Source of the DNA: Nitzschia sp. pyKryTriq1
Taxonomy: Eukaryota > Bacillariophyta > Bacillariophyceae > Bacillariales > Bacillariaceae
Assembly: GCA_956465555.1 (NCBI GenBank)
Contig: OY101125.1
Coordinates: forward strand, 498,501 to 562,500
DNA: 64,000 nucleotides
Reading direction: 5' to 3'
Shown: positions 50,562-62,109 of the stretch, piece by piece
Numbering within the stretch: the stretch's first letter is position 1
Layout of the letters: each line of letters opens with the position of its first letter
Program-made: the position numbers and the translations under genes
The notes under the pieces: model-generated
What the model was told of the DNA's origin: nothing
The model's database searches: none
The model's input: the letters and a program-made list of their open reading frames with translations, nothing else

Positions 50562-51137
50562 CTAGGTTGATCGAACAATGACCGAAAGGACGAAAGCAGC
50601 GACGGAGAATGAAAGCAAAGTATTTACTGCTGCTCCACCAGAGCCGGATGTTCCTGGATCTGCGGTTGGGCCCTCCGTGGCTCCACCCGTTTGTTCCGGC
50701 ATTGCAGCGGTTGGGCCCTTCGTGGCCACAGAGCCGGACGTTTCCGGACTTGCGGTGGGCTCCCCCGTGGCCGCACCATCGATAAAGCCAGGAATTTGAA
50801 ATCCTGATGCCGGACATGGATCCGTCGAGTCCGTAAAGTACTGGGTTCCTTGGGGTACACAACCTTCGCCTCGTGCTGCAGCTTCTGCGCAAACTTGGTT
50901 GGTAGAATTTTTGACCTCAAAATAACAGTAGGAAGTCGTCAACATGAGACAGCTTCCATCGACTTCTTCCAAACTGCAGCAATCCCCATTGAATTCGTAC
51001 TCGTCGATCGCATCCAAGCAAGTGAAATTTCCGATAGGAATCTCGCAAGTGCCTTCACATTGAGCGGTGGCGCCGCTGGCTCCTGAGATTGACGAAGCCG
51101 CAAGAACCAAGAGGAGAAAAGACAGTCGTTGCTTCAT
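50562..51137 (-). CDS. Secreted Cys-rich surface protein, probable GPI anchor
   Basis: Single-exon 191 aa from the ATG at 51137, which opens a signal peptide (RLSFLLLVLAASSISGASG). The mature part holds 10-12 cysteines (CEGTCEIPIGNFTCLDAIDE, GDCCSLEEVDGSCLM, YCYFEVKNSTNQVCAEAAA, GCVPQGTQYF), suggesting a disulphide-linked extracellular domain with N-glycosylation sites. A Thr/Pro/Gly/Glu stalk follows with loose repeats (GEPTASPETSGS, TKGPTAAMPEQTGG, TEGPTADPGTSGSG). The C-terminus SGGAAVNTLLSFSVAAFVLS is a typical GPI-attachment signal. The family is unknown; such proteins are common on diatom surfaces. Confidence 0.7.
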   Translation of the reverse strand: MKQRLSFLLLVLAASSISGASGATAQCEGTCEIPIGNFTCLDAIDEYEFNGDCCSLEEVDGSCLMLTTSYCYFEVKNSTNQVCAEAAARGEGCVPQGTQYFTDSTDPCPASGFQIPGFIDGAATGEPTASPETSGSVATKGPTAAMPEQTGGATEGPTADPGTSGSGGAAVNTLLSFSVAAFVLSVIVRST

Positions 51138-51659
51138 GGTTTCAATGCAAAGTTGCAAAGGGTTGATGCTCTTTTTTTGTGACGACTGTTTTATGTACAA
51201 GTGGTGCCGCGGATGCGAAAAACCGTTTCGCATCGGTCGTCACTCGGAATGATGCGATGCGCCATGCGCTACACGCATAATACAGTACACGAAAAGCGCC
51301 ACGAGTGATGTACAGTACTCGTATTCAAAGCAAGATTGAAGTCACACTTCTTCATATTCCGCTCCTACAAAATAATAGGACTTTGTACCGGTGCTACTCC
51401 AGCCTTGGTCTGCATTCCTATCTCCTGGGAATTGTGTTGATGAGGGTCAGGGGTAAAGAAGAGTCGTCGGGGTACCGGTAGTAGAGCACTCCCATGGTCG
51501 GCCGCGGACCATGTATTGACGGACAGACATTACTAGAAACGTAGAAATGTACGTGTAGCAATCCTCCGGGTCCCTTTTGCCACTTGCACCCCCGGGCGCC
51601 TCCGGCGCTATACATATTTCACCGCGTTACATCACGAGGTAGTATCCACATCAATTGCA
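51138..51659. other. Intergenic, no gene recognised
   Basis: Contains TACCGGTA at 51473-51480 and AGTACTCGTA-type words at about 51312. Confidence 0.45.
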
Positions 51660-51821
51660 ATGGATCACTATCAACAAATCAAAGTACGTTTCTACGGTCG
51701 TCCTCGGGGTGGCACGCACCCGGTGGAATGGCGTGGAACCATAGCAAGAGACCCGGATGATGCCACTTGGTCGTCTGGGTCGAGCCATCAAGTACGTTGT
51801 TTTGACCATTATTTATTTTGA
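51660..51821 (+). CDS. Short orphan reading frame, 53 aa (uncertain)
   Basis: An ATG opens a frame giving MDHYQQIKVRFYGRPRGG, then THPVEWRGTIARDPDDATW and a TGA. Composition is balanced and not low-complexity, unlike the random frames around it. It could be a short gene or the first exon of one; a GTACGT donor-like site lies at 51792. No family is recognised. Confidence 0.22.
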   Translation: MDHYQQIKVRFYGRPRGGTHPVEWRGTIARDPDDATWSSGSSHQVRCFDHYLF

Positions 51822-52302
51822 CCGCAAAAGCAACGCAGCAACAATGACATATTGTGATGTGTACTCGTAGTTCGGAAACCCAAGCTCGGTGCGTGATGCT
51901 GCCTGGGATCTGGGATAAAACACACAGGACCCCAATGTGCTACAGTAGTAGAAAATAATGATATTGTTTGCCATCCGTGACTGCGGGGAGTGATGGCATC
52001 AGAAAAGGAGAGGGTTCCCATTCCAGCGCACGCGCAGGTGGGGGGTAGAATTTCAGTGGTTGTCGTAGTTGGTTTGAGAACTCCTCTGGATTGATGAGAC
52101 GTATCGGATGACGGTAACAGCATAATCCATGCTGGCGGGCACATCATGTCTTCTGGTCGAGATTTCGATTGCCATACCGGTGAAATCCTGACACATCCAT
52201 CGATAAGATGATGAAAAAAGAATACCGAGTAGACAAAATTGGATCCCACAAAAAAACACAAGTCTTCGAAAATCAACACCCCACAAGCAAGCTATCGAAA
52301 AG
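51822..52302. other. Intergenic upstream of the Patched-like gene
   Basis: Minus-strand open frames here (51809-52279) lack motifs. No repeat stands out. Confidence 0.45.
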
Positions 52303-55300
52303 ATGATGAAACCGAACGACGAAGACCCAGGTCCAGGTCCAGGTCCAGATCCAGAGTGTCCTGTAGCATCTGGAGAAGACGGTATATATGATGACAATGA
52401 TAATGAAAGTACCGCAGGAGGAGCTGGAGAGGAGGGGCAGCGCTCTGTCAGTCCATGGCGATTTCTGGATTTCGAACACAAGAGGCCCGCCTATCTTTTC
52501 GTCTTTCTCTTTCTCCTGCCTGTCCTTTGGGCCATCTTCATTGGTATCGGATGGACAATGGATGACAAGGTCGAAGATCAGGTGGCCAACATTTGGACTC
52601 GTCAGAAAAGTTCATACGCCAAGGACATGGACTATGCTGCCAAGTACGATCGCGACACCTTGGGGGCGACTTCCTTTGCAGCCATGGCAATTTCTCGAGA
52701 TGGTGAGAACTTGTTTACCAAGGAAAGGTTGGAAGAGATTAGGGCGAGAATGGAAGAGACTGAGTCTACTACGGTAAGAAACGGCCTGCTGTTCATGTTC
52801 GACTCATGGCTGTGTTATATCCAGCAGATTGCATCGCTTATATAAATCACGCTGTGCTGTCTTTCACACTCTCAGATCAAGTACAAGGGAATCACGTACA
52901 CCTGGGATGATATTTGCTCATCGAATGACGCAGGGCTTGGCACAACCTACAAGTTTCCATGTGTCCGGCTTTCTCCTATGGACTTCTTTCAAGAAGCTCG
53001 TTGGCTCATGGACGAAGAGGATCGTGTGACATGGTACCAGGAAGTGGTCCGCAAACTCGTCATCGCGCCACGCCTTCCTCGATTCGGAATCATGCAGTTT
53101 TCGTGTAGCAATCTCATCAACCCTTTGGGGAGGGCGGACTGCAATAATGTCATCCTTCATCGATTGTTCCAAGGAAAGCCCATGCTCCTACTGGCGGATA
53201 TCGGAAACTTGGAAAATAATGATCTTTGCAAGCAATGCATAGAAGAAGAATTCGAAGATACCATGAAACAGAACCACCACCGTGCGCAACTCATGTTCGA
53301 GGGTTTGTACGATCTAACAAGCAAATCGGGACAGACCAAATTGGCCGAACAGTATGCCAATATCTTGAAGAAACTGGATCGTCAGGCTGTCATTGATTTC
53401 TGGTCCTACTACGTCACCCGTGGATTATACGTGTCTTTAGGAGAAAGTGCGTACATGGAAAGTCGCGATCGTTACAATGTAGCGATTTCGGGTTGCACGA
53501 ATCCAGGGTCGACGACCCCCTGCCCTCCACTAACCACGAAGCAGGAAGCCCGGGACGCCTTGGCCAATCATGCAGATCATGCTTTTTCCAGCACGGTCAC
53601 CTCAGGTAATCCTCTTCCAGTATGGGGTGAGGATGGTGAAGGATACTTGTTACAAGGAACGTCTCCAGTGAGTGGATCGGGAGTTGACATGTCAGGTTCC
53701 ATGTTTTCGACCTTGGGCTACCTGGCAGCGCCCAATGCTGCCAACTGGGAGGATATGGTGGCAAGCGACCCCGTCTACGCCTGGTTTATTGCTTCGGAGA
53801 CTCCCATGATTGGACGTAAGTACCAGCAGACCTTTGGAGTAGGAGGATTCATTGAAGTAAAAGCACTCAACCTGTCTTTCGTCCTTCAGATTGTGGCAAT
53901 GGTTTCCTCAAGGGAACGAGCGGCATGGGCGCTGCAATTGATGCTGTGACTGATGCCATGATGACGGCCGCTACGCAGCAATGGTGTACCAAATACAATG
54001 AACCATTCGAGGATGATGATGTTCGCACAGTTCAACATTTTGCCCGAATGTGGTACGATTTGTTGGTGGATTCGCCCAATTTCTTGGGCCTCGTTCAAGG
54101 AGAGTCAGATCCCTACGTATGGACGACTGGGCAAGGATGTGGCTACGAACTTGGGGGAAGTCGCTATCCCTATACCGATTCGGCATCCACGGAAGAACTG
54201 ATGGGCAACGCATCTGGAGAATTATACTACATCGATGAAGGGGAATCGGTCGGTGCTATCGACCGCAATTTGCTCATGGGAGGCAGGAACCCACGCGACT
54301 ACGATGTCGGGAACCCTCTCCGAGAGGTCTCTGTCATTCAGTCCATCTACCCGGCTCTGTTGCCAGAGGATATCGTCCAGCGCGTAAAGAATTGCAATCG
54401 CCCCGATGGAAGCGTTGACATCTCGCTCGACGACGCCGAAGAAATTCTGTATAGGTTCAAGGAGAAAATCGAGGACACTTGGACAAGAGGCTGGGACGAC
54501 GATTCAGCCGGAAATGTGTCCTTTGTGGGATTTTTTGACGGTAAGTAGGCTTTTCTCCGACGACGATGATTCGCTCAATTACAACGTGCTGATATTCGCT
54601 CCACTATCACAAATTATCTCAGATTCTGGCGTGGTGGGAACGACCGGACGCATGTTAAAGGATATCACTCTCAGCAATGGTGACCTAGTGGCCATTTCAA
54701 TGGCCATTATCGCGCTTTTCTCCGTGCTGTTTGTACTGAGCTTCGACCCGGTCGAATCACGCATTATGATTACTGTTCTGGGCGTCTTTCTTGTGATCTT
54801 CGCTTTCTTTGCTGCCGTTGGTTTTGGTTTGATTGTTCGAATAAAGATCAACATTACTATCGCCTGGACGCTACCTTTCATCATGCTGTAAGTTTGCTGT
54901 GTTTTTGGCACTGTCGCCGATTTACTGCATTTTCATTTTCTAATCGAAGAGCGTGTACTTCATCTTTTTTCACGCAGTGGTCTTGGTGTTGATGACATGT
55001 ACATGGTGCTGTTGGCCCTTCGAAAGCAAAAAGGCTATACGATGGAGGACTTTCTGGCTGCAATGCAAGAGGTTGCCGTCCCTATCACCATGACAAGTGT
55101 GGTGAATGCTGGAATGTTTGCCTTGATGAACATCAGCGACGTCCCCGCTGTCTACCTGACAGCACAGGTGGCCCTCATTTCGGTGATCTTTTTGTACGGA
55201 ACCATTATGCTCTGCTTCACCGCGTGGGGCTACCTGGACATGCGTCGCCAAGGCGATAATCGATATGACATTTTCTTCTGCTTCAAGAGCCGAGTCGAAC

Positions 55301-57155
55301 ATAGAGAAAAGAGCAAAATGTGGGCGAGCTTTTTTTACGACAGAATCTATCAACCTCTCCTCTTGAACCCAGGGAACCATATCGTCGTTTGGTCCCATCT
55401 CTTGGTTTGGTTGATTGCAGCTACATTGTTGGGACTCGGTATCTGGGGTCTCACCGAAGATCAACGGGCGGTTGGATTGGGCCTGGAGGTAAGTACAAGG
55501 ATCTCAATATTACTGTACCTAGTAGGTTGCAAAATTCGTCTAATCCTTTATTTTATATTTGACTCCATTGTTTCCAGGATTTCTTCCCCGAGGACAACCA
55601 GGCAAGCCGATGGGCGACGATGAGAACAGAAGAATTAGCGAGTTGGAGTATTCAAATGAACTGGGGCGCAGTGAACTATTCAGACCCAACAAACCAGATG
55701 CGTGTGATCAAGCAATTCGAAGATGTCGTCCTAACACCTCATGTTGCTGAAAGGGATACAAAAAGCCTCTGGCTAGCAGATTTTGCAATTTGGACCACTT
55801 ACCAATGCAGGGAAAACTTCGACAGAGACGACCCTGAAGTCTTGGAGTGTGGTATCAACCAAGTCTATCCAGTGGACAATACGACGTGCACTGGTACTTG
55901 GACACCCAATTCGCTTGGGCTCCGGGATAAACAGTTTGCTGATATCGACACCTGCATCGTATTCGAAGGTGGAGTGTGCAGGCCCCGAAACCAAATGCAT
56001 CCCCACGATTTGGCTTTAATTGACGACGAAGAAGATAGAGACGAGGCAGTCGATTCTTGGTGCCCCGTGATTGAGGGCTGGACTGATGATAAGATGAGAT
56101 TCTGCCTTGGAAAGTGGCGTGAGTTGACAGGTGGTGACGGGCGTTTGGTCCTTATGAACGAAACGGGAACCCCAACCGAATGCGAGGGAGAATTCTACGA
56201 TGATGAAACTGTCAAGTTGCCGATCCCATATTCTGTTGGCCCAACAATGTTCGCCTTTGATTTATTCACACATGAGATAACAATTGATATGATCAAGGAG
56301 ACTCGTGCGATCTGTGATGATGATCCTGATATTCATTGCTGGCTTTCTGGTAAGGACATGTCATTGTCCCTCGCGCTGTTGTCAAAGGAAACGTGTCTGT
56401 GCTAAATGCTTTTTGGTTGTTTTGTTCCAGGTATACCGTACGACTATTGGAGTCAGTACATCAAAATATTCGGCACATTCTGGGAGATTGGAGCTATATC
56501 GGTGGGCGCTGGCTTTGGAATCTCCTTCCTTTTCCTTGTCGGACGATTGCTCAGCGAGCGTCGACACGCGCTTGGGAAGGTGTTGGTTGGAAGCTTTTTG
56601 GGTTCGATACTCATTGCCGTCACGACCATTCTTTCCTTGGTCTGCGTTTCAGGTTTATCGGCACTCTTTGATGTTTCCTTCACTGGCTTCTCCGTCATGA
56701 GCTTTGTACTGAGTGTGGGTTTCGCTGTCGAATACTCGGTCCATATTGTTGCCCGCTGGCTGCTTGCCGACACATCTTACAAGACGTCTCTGGAGCGAGT
56801 CGAGCACGCCATGGAATTCTTGTTTCTCCCTACGTTTATGTCTTTTGTCTCTTCCACTATTGGAGTGGCATGTCTGGCATTTACTGAGTTTGAGTTCAAC
56901 GAGGTTTTCTTCTTCCGACCTTTGATTATCGTGATGTTGGTGACCTATTTCTTTGGTTGCTGGTGGCTGCCTGTTCTACTTGTCCTTCTGGATTTTGACA
57001 CCGTCAAGTTTGGTCAAGGTGGAGAAAGAAGTGAACGTGTAGAACCCCGAGACGAGGCGTCTTTGGCAGCGAAAGAAAAGCCCGAGGCAGTGAGCACGTC
57101 CAGGAAAGACGTGGACGAGGAGGAGGAAGAGCACGAAGAGGAAGAGGCGAGTTAA
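52303..57155 (+). CDS. Patched/NPC1-like RND transporter with sterol-sensing domain
   Basis: Seven exons: 52303-52773, 52876-53815, 53890-54540, 54623-54887, 54978-55488, 55578-56349 and 56431-57155. The six introns are 74-102 nt, all GTAAG donors, and phases agree. The product is 1444 aa. The first helix (AYLFVFLFLLPVLWAIFIGI) is followed by a long Cys-containing lumenal domain. The sterol-sensing helices then come as LVAISMAIIALFSVLFVLSF, IMITVLGVFLVIFAFFAAVG, TLPFIMLGLGVDDMYMVLLA and beyond. GLGVDD carries the GxxxD proton-relay motif of RND transporters. A second lumenal domain precedes the second half (ISVGAGFGISFLFLVGRLL, SVGFAVEYSVHIVARWLL), where the GxxxD counterpart reads GFAVE. The tail is acidic. 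Lipid or sterol export is likely. Confidence 0.9.
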
Positions 57156-57183
57156 TAAGTCGAGTGTATGAATCCATATTACA

Positions 57184-60100
57184 TTAAGCTTTACTGTTCC
57201 GTTTTACTCCGAATTTGCAAACACGAACATTACCATACCGATTTAGGACATTAAGCCAATCCTCTTGCCTTGGATCCAGTCGATCATTTTGCGATTTGAC
57301 CTCAACCAGCATGCATTCTACTCGCACGTTCCGTCGCTCGTGCTGCAAGATGAGCTTGTCAGGAATTTTGATTTCTGGTTTTCTCTTTCGTTCTTCCGGG
57401 CGCCGACTGGTGGTTCGATTCCGTCCTCCGCGAGTGTTGCGGTGCCCCGAATCGCCAACCTTGCCACAGCCTAGAAACTCGTCGTCCTGGTCTTCAAACA
57501 TGCTCGCAACACTCTTCGCTTCTGCTTCGGATAGCTGCTCAGAGCTAAATGCCTCGCCAATCCATGACCCGAGATCAACCAAAGACTCTGCCTTGTTGTC
57601 ATCGTCTTGTTCGTAAATCGCCCGAAAGAGGGTCAAATCGGGCATGCCACCGCTGTAGTGCCGATAATCGAAAAAGAGACAACGACACATGGCTGCCAGC
57701 ATTTTTCCGCCAAAGCCAGCCGCCACGGCTGACAGTGTCCGGGCCTGATGAGCGTCTCGCTCCAATGTGGGATCCTCGTTTTGTTTTGCCTCGCTTGCAT
57801 ATTGTAAACGTGCTACAATCGATCGGTGGACCAAGTCCGCGACTTCAAGTGGGTTGAGCTCTCCAAGACGAGCTAGGAACTTGTCAATTACCACTCGACG
57901 TCGCTCGTAGAAGCCCAACCTAGTATCGCTACTACTACCATTGTGTTCGGCACCGACGTGAAGATCAAAAGGAGCTCCTTGGTAAGGTGTCAAATGAATC
58001 GTTGCGTTCTGGAAGGTTCTAGTCGTAGATCCCTCGAGGTTGTAAGGGCACCCCCAATCTGTTCCAAGGACTGTCGTCGATGATAAGATGCGGAAAAGCG
58101 AACGAAGCTTCCCCCCTTCATCGTGCCACCCAACCCACCCACCACGAACCGTAGGAGAATGATCTCTTTGTTGAATTGGAAGACGACCAGTGTTGTAGTA
58201 TTCAAGTGCCAGCTCTTCGACGTTCAACGTCCCGAAATTTCGCGATGTTTCTTGTCCATCTTCGAATCCTACAAAGCTACATCTACCGCCAACGGAGTTC
58301 CTATCTGTCGCCATGGCGTTTGCTACAGCATAGTCCGTGATTGGAGTCCAATCGCTGTATTTCTTGGAAACATTGCGATTTTGAACGGATTGCTCGGGAC
58401 GGGACTCGGCTCCTGACTTGTCGTCGGGAGAAACACGGTGACCCAATTGCTTGATTTCATAAACATCCAAGTTGGAAAGCGTTTCGGAGAGTGGTTGTTT
58501 CAGCCGCCGCGCCAAAGTCCTAGCTGCGCAAAATGTGATCTGGCCAGTTGACAGACATGCCTGCAACAATTCTTCGCAAAGTTGGGCCGTCAAGTCGTTG
58601 GTGGATGGACTAGTCGTGGCCGTTAAAGGAATATCATTCTGAGACTTCCGCTTTCGTTTCTTCTTGCCTACAATGGTTGACGCTCCTATCAGAGCAGCTT
58701 CTTTTTGCGTCTGGCGTAAAATATGCGTATAGTCGATGACCAATCGCTCAAAGGCCTTGCCGCGGGCTCGTCGAGAAAGATACGCTCGAGCTAAAAACAT
58801 TTCCTCATTGCCAGCCACCAAAGTCTTTGGAATCACCTGGCATACATCGCTCCGAGGCTGAAACTTTCCAAACAATAGTATTTCCAAAGCCTTTGTCGCC
58901 AAATGGTAGAAGCCACGACGCTCAAACATGGGAATGATATCCCATAGGCAATAGGCAATACATCCCTCCCACCACATGTGACGCAACCATGGTCTATTAG
59001 AAATCGAAGTAACCTCTTCTTGGGACGCTGTTTCATTCCGCAAAGAGAGAATGCTTGCAGCAATAATACCCATGACGCCCAAGACTTTTTCGCAGTCATT
59101 TTTCAAGGTGCCTTTTTTCAATGCGACAGAAGGGCCACGGCAACCCAGAAGACACTCAACGTCACTTTCCACTCTTTGTTCTAGCTCGTACATCGATGCA
59201 TTTTCAGTCATGGTCGATGCAAAACGTCGGAGGATGGTCTTTCGTCCCGAGAGTCTCAACACGTCCAAAAAGTCAAGTGTTGACTCTATATCGTGTTGGC
59301 CAGCCGAAGCCTTGTGGTCAGCATCTTCTGCAGGAGAATCCTCTTCTTCGGTCGATGATTCGTCCGGATCGTTCATCTGGCCATTTCTTGCATCTTCCTC
59401 TTCCCGTGCTCGTTTTCTTTCATTGTACAATGACAGATCGTTTGCTTCCATGAGATAATCGACGTTGGCTCGTAGCTCGACGCTCAATTCCCACAGCTCG
59501 AACGAAAAGACACTCGAAAAGACTTGTACCCGCCTTATTTCATCTTCTGTCAAAGCTTTTACCAAATCGGACGATGCTTCGTCGCTTTCAGTCTTGAGAA
59601 TGAGCGGTTGATGAGCTCTTTGAAAGAGACACGACATTAACTTGAAACGATAGTCTCGCCCAGGATAGATCGTGTGATGCCAATTCTGCGAGCCCGGAGG
59701 TGCTACCACGTTCGTAGGCAAAATGGAAGAAGCACCATTCCTCGATTCCTGGATCATGCTACACGTAATACTTTCGTTGGGCAAACTTTTCCAGCCATTG
59801 GTCCCCGTATCTCCACGCATTTCTCCAGGCCCGGAGGTCGCACACAGATACAAACGACAAGACCGCCGCAGACTTTTCAGTGGCGCCTCGCGCAGACGCA
59901 AACACATCAAGGAGGAAATAATGGCAATCCCACCACTACCATTTCTGGTGGTTTGTTTATGCTGCTGCTGCTGCTGTCCCAATACTTCCTTGACAAGTTG
60001 ATGAAGAATTTGCTGGACGGGTGTGGTGATGGACCGCAACAGTCCTTGAGGAATGTAGTCCACGAGACTCGCCCGCAGGACGACACTGGTCGCCCAACTA

Positions 60101-62109
60101 GAAATGAGTGCTTGGTCCACATGTTTGGTCACGGGCAACAACACTGTAGTCATCGGCTTGTTATTATCGTCCGATGAAGTAGTATTTGTCGTCGCTTGTG
60201 CTAGTATGGATTGTTGTTGGCACATTTGTTTCCAAATGAGGTTTTCGGTGCTGTTGTTATCATTCGATCGTCGCGACTGTGGTTGTGATTGTTGCTGCTT
60301 CTTGGCGCCCCCCAACTTGGTCAAGACGGATCGTTGCTCTTCCTGTCGTAACAGACCATATTTTTGAACTTGTCCAATAGTCTGCCCACACTCTTGTTCA
60401 CTATCAAACGATCGAAGGAGACCCATTGCAAAGAGTTGCTTCAAATCTTGCAACAAGGTACCAACAGCTTCTAGTTGACGATTGACATGATCCTGATCAA
60501 TGAACGAGTCTATGGTCTGGGAGGATGACTTCCTTTTCTTGGTATTCGAATTCTTGGCGCTGTTGGGGAGAAAGAACTTGGAGGGACTCGTAGGCTTGAC
60601 TGGAGAGGGGGGGTGGAGCGATGGTGGTTCACTGTCGTTTATTCTATCGGGAAGTTTTGGAATGTAGTACTTGAAGAGATCGTCCACTCGGAACCATGGT
60701 CCCTTGCGAGAATACATTCTGGCATACAGATTGAGACTCCGATCGTAGGCTTCTTCTTCTTCGCTTATTATAGTGGAATCATCCGTTACCACACTGGCAG
60801 CAGGAGTGTCCTCTTCACCACCCTCATATGCACTTGGACCACCACCCGTGTTGGACGCCTTGTTCTCTCCTTCGTCTGCAATATGATGAATACCATCCTC
60901 CGAGGATCCAGCGGTGTTGGGTTGTTGTTCTGGTTGATAACAGAGTAGACACTGGCAGGATGAGCGACGAGGAGGACTGCGTGATGGAGGCAAGTACCGC
61001 CGAGCCAAGGCATGAACGGCACTCAAATCGTCCCCTCGTCCCCAAGACAAGAGACGTTCTTGGCGTATACCTGCCACTCTCCATCGCACGTCCCATAATA
61101 TTGAATAGCAAATCTCTGCCAACGATTGCAAGTAGGCCGAACTCCGGGACGAAAACTTATGGAGGACTGTAGTATGAGCTGTCAAAGTAGACGAAGATGG
61201 TGATGATGGTGTTGGTGATGATGATTTCGAGAGTACTCCTCCTGCTATAGAATCCGAGGTAGATGCACCAGTCTCTTGTTCCAAAACACAATCATTGGCA
61301 ATGGACACCGTCGTCTTTCGACTAGATGCCCACAAAGTGCGATTCAGAGCCATATGATCCTCATTGCTGATGCTTTTGCTGCCGAGATCGGACGACCTAT
61401 CACACGAACTGGTGCCGACAGATGATGATTCAGGAATCGTCGTCGTCGTCGCAGCTTTGGTGGACAACTCTTCAGAGCTTGTGGCATTATTCATGGTAGT
61501 GTACGGCGTACAAATGGGCGCTGTCGTCGTTGCTGGTGTAATGGTAGTTGTCATTGATGATGTTGATGTTGATGTTGATGTTGGAAGTGGAGTGACAGCG
61601 TGTCGGCTGATGTTGACTTTTGGCTTATTGGCAGGGGAGGGCGGTAAAATAGTCAGCAAGACTTGGACTTCGTCGTCATCATCATCATCATCATCTTGGG
61701 CTGTGGGCGACCTTCGTTTGGTGGTGTCTTTTGCGCCCGCTTCTGCCGGCAAACAAGAGGTGGCGGCATCTTTCCTGTTGTTGGAAGGAGGAGTGGAGCC
61801 CGATGACGATGATGATGATGATGTCGTCGTGCCGATCATGGCTCGTTTTCGTCGACGAGATACTCGATGAGACTCGACATAGTCCCGTTCCCCACTACTT
61901 TTCCATTCGATCAAGTGCATATTCTCATACTCTTCGATCAACAACGCCGGTTCTTGGCGGTGCGGAGGGTGATCGTCGGAGGAGGACACGAACACCAGCG
62001 GAAAGCGGGAAGTGCCACCACCACCAACGCCATCCACCGGACCTGGACTACTAATGCCATCATCATCAGTGAGGATTCTATTATTCTCCTTCCCCTCATT
62101 GTCCGTCAT
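57184..62109 (-). CDS. FAN1: Fanconi-associated nuclease 1 homologue (VRR-NUC)
   Basis: Uninterrupted frame; I prefer the ATG at 62109 (MTDNEGKENN, 1641 aa) over the upstream in-frame ATG at 62211, which would add an unlikely hydrophobic leader. The first 450 residues are disordered and Ser/Thr/Asp-rich. FAN1 blocks follow: RMYSRKGPWFRVDDLFKYYI, AYLSRRARGKAFERLVIDYT (TPR region), then FYERRRVVIDKFLARLGEL. The catalytic VRR-NUC module is VAAGFGGKMLAAMCRCLFFD, YRHYSGGMPDLTLFR and LVEVKSQNDRLDPRQEDWLN, giving the PD...EVK residues. FAN1 is a structure-specific 5' flap and interstrand-crosslink nuclease. The long Ser-rich N-terminus and an acidic insertion between PDL and EVK make it larger than the human form (1017 aa). 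It ends 28 bp from the Patched-like gene. Confidence 0.92.
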   Translation of the reverse strand: MTDNEGKENNRILTDDDGISSPGPVDGVGGGGTSRFPLVFVSSSDDHPPHRQEPALLIEEYENMHLIEWKSSGERDYVESHRVSRRRKRAMIGTTTSSSSSSSGSTPPSNNRKDAATSCLPAEAGAKDTTKRRSPTAQDDDDDDDDEVQVLLTILPPSPANKPKVNISRHAVTPLPTSTSTSTSSMTTTITPATTTAPICTPYTTMNNATSSEELSTKAATTTTIPESSSVGTSSCDRSSDLGSKSISNEDHMALNRTLWASSRKTTVSIANDCVLEQETGASTSDSIAGGVLSKSSSPTPSSPSSSTLTAHTTVLHKFSSRSSAYLQSLAEICYSILWDVRWRVAGIRQERLLSWGRGDDLSAVHALARRYLPPSRSPPRRSSCQCLLCYQPEQQPNTAGSSEDGIHHIADEGENKASNTGGGPSAYEGGEEDTPAASVVTDDSTIISEEEEAYDRSLNLYARMYSRKGPWFRVDDLFKYYIPKLPDRINDSEPPSLHPPSPVKPTSPSKFFLPNSAKNSNTKKRKSSSQTIDSFIDQDHVNRQLEAVGTLLQDLKQLFAMGLLRSFDSEQECGQTIGQVQKYGLLRQEEQRSVLTKLGGAKKQQQSQPQSRRSNDNNSTENLIWKQMCQQQSILAQATTNTTSSDDNNKPMTTVLLPVTKHVDQALISSWATSVVLRASLVDYIPQGLLRSITTPVQQILHQLVKEVLGQQQQQHKQTTRNGSGGIAIISSLMCLRLREAPLKSLRRSCRLYLCATSGPGEMRGDTGTNGWKSLPNESITCSMIQESRNGASSILPTNVVAPPGSQNWHHTIYPGRDYRFKLMSCLFQRAHQPLILKTESDEASSDLVKALTEDEIRRVQVFSSVFSFELWELSVELRANVDYLMEANDLSLYNERKRAREEEDARNGQMNDPDESSTEEEDSPAEDADHKASAGQHDIESTLDFLDVLRLSGRKTILRRFASTMTENASMYELEQRVESDVECLLGCRGPSVALKKGTLKNDCEKVLGVMGIIAASILSLRNETASQEEVTSISNRPWLRHMWWEGCIAYCLWDIIPMFERRGFYHLATKALEILLFGKFQPRSDVCQVIPKTLVAGNEEMFLARAYLSRRARGKAFERLVIDYTHILRQTQKEAALIGASTIVGKKKRKRKSQNDIPLTATTSPSTNDLTAQLCEELLQACLSTGQITFCAARTLARRLKQPLSETLSNLDVYEIKQLGHRVSPDDKSGAESRPEQSVQNRNVSKKYSDWTPITDYAVANAMATDRNSVGGRCSFVGFEDGQETSRNFGTLNVEELALEYYNTGRLPIQQRDHSPTVRGGWVGWHDEGGKLRSLFRILSSTTVLGTDWGCPYNLEGSTTRTFQNATIHLTPYQGAPFDLHVGAEHNGSSSDTRLGFYERRRVVIDKFLARLGELNPLEVADLVHRSIVARLQYASEAKQNEDPTLERDAHQARTLSAVAAGFGGKMLAAMCRCLFFDYRHYSGGMPDLTLFRAIYEQDDDNKAESLVDLGSWIGEAFSSEQLSEAEAKSVASMFEDQDDEFLGCGKVGDSGHRNTRGGRNRTTSRRPEERKRKPEIKIPDKLILQHERRNVRVECMLVEVKSQNDRLDPRQEDWLNVLNRYGNVRVCKFGVKRNSKA

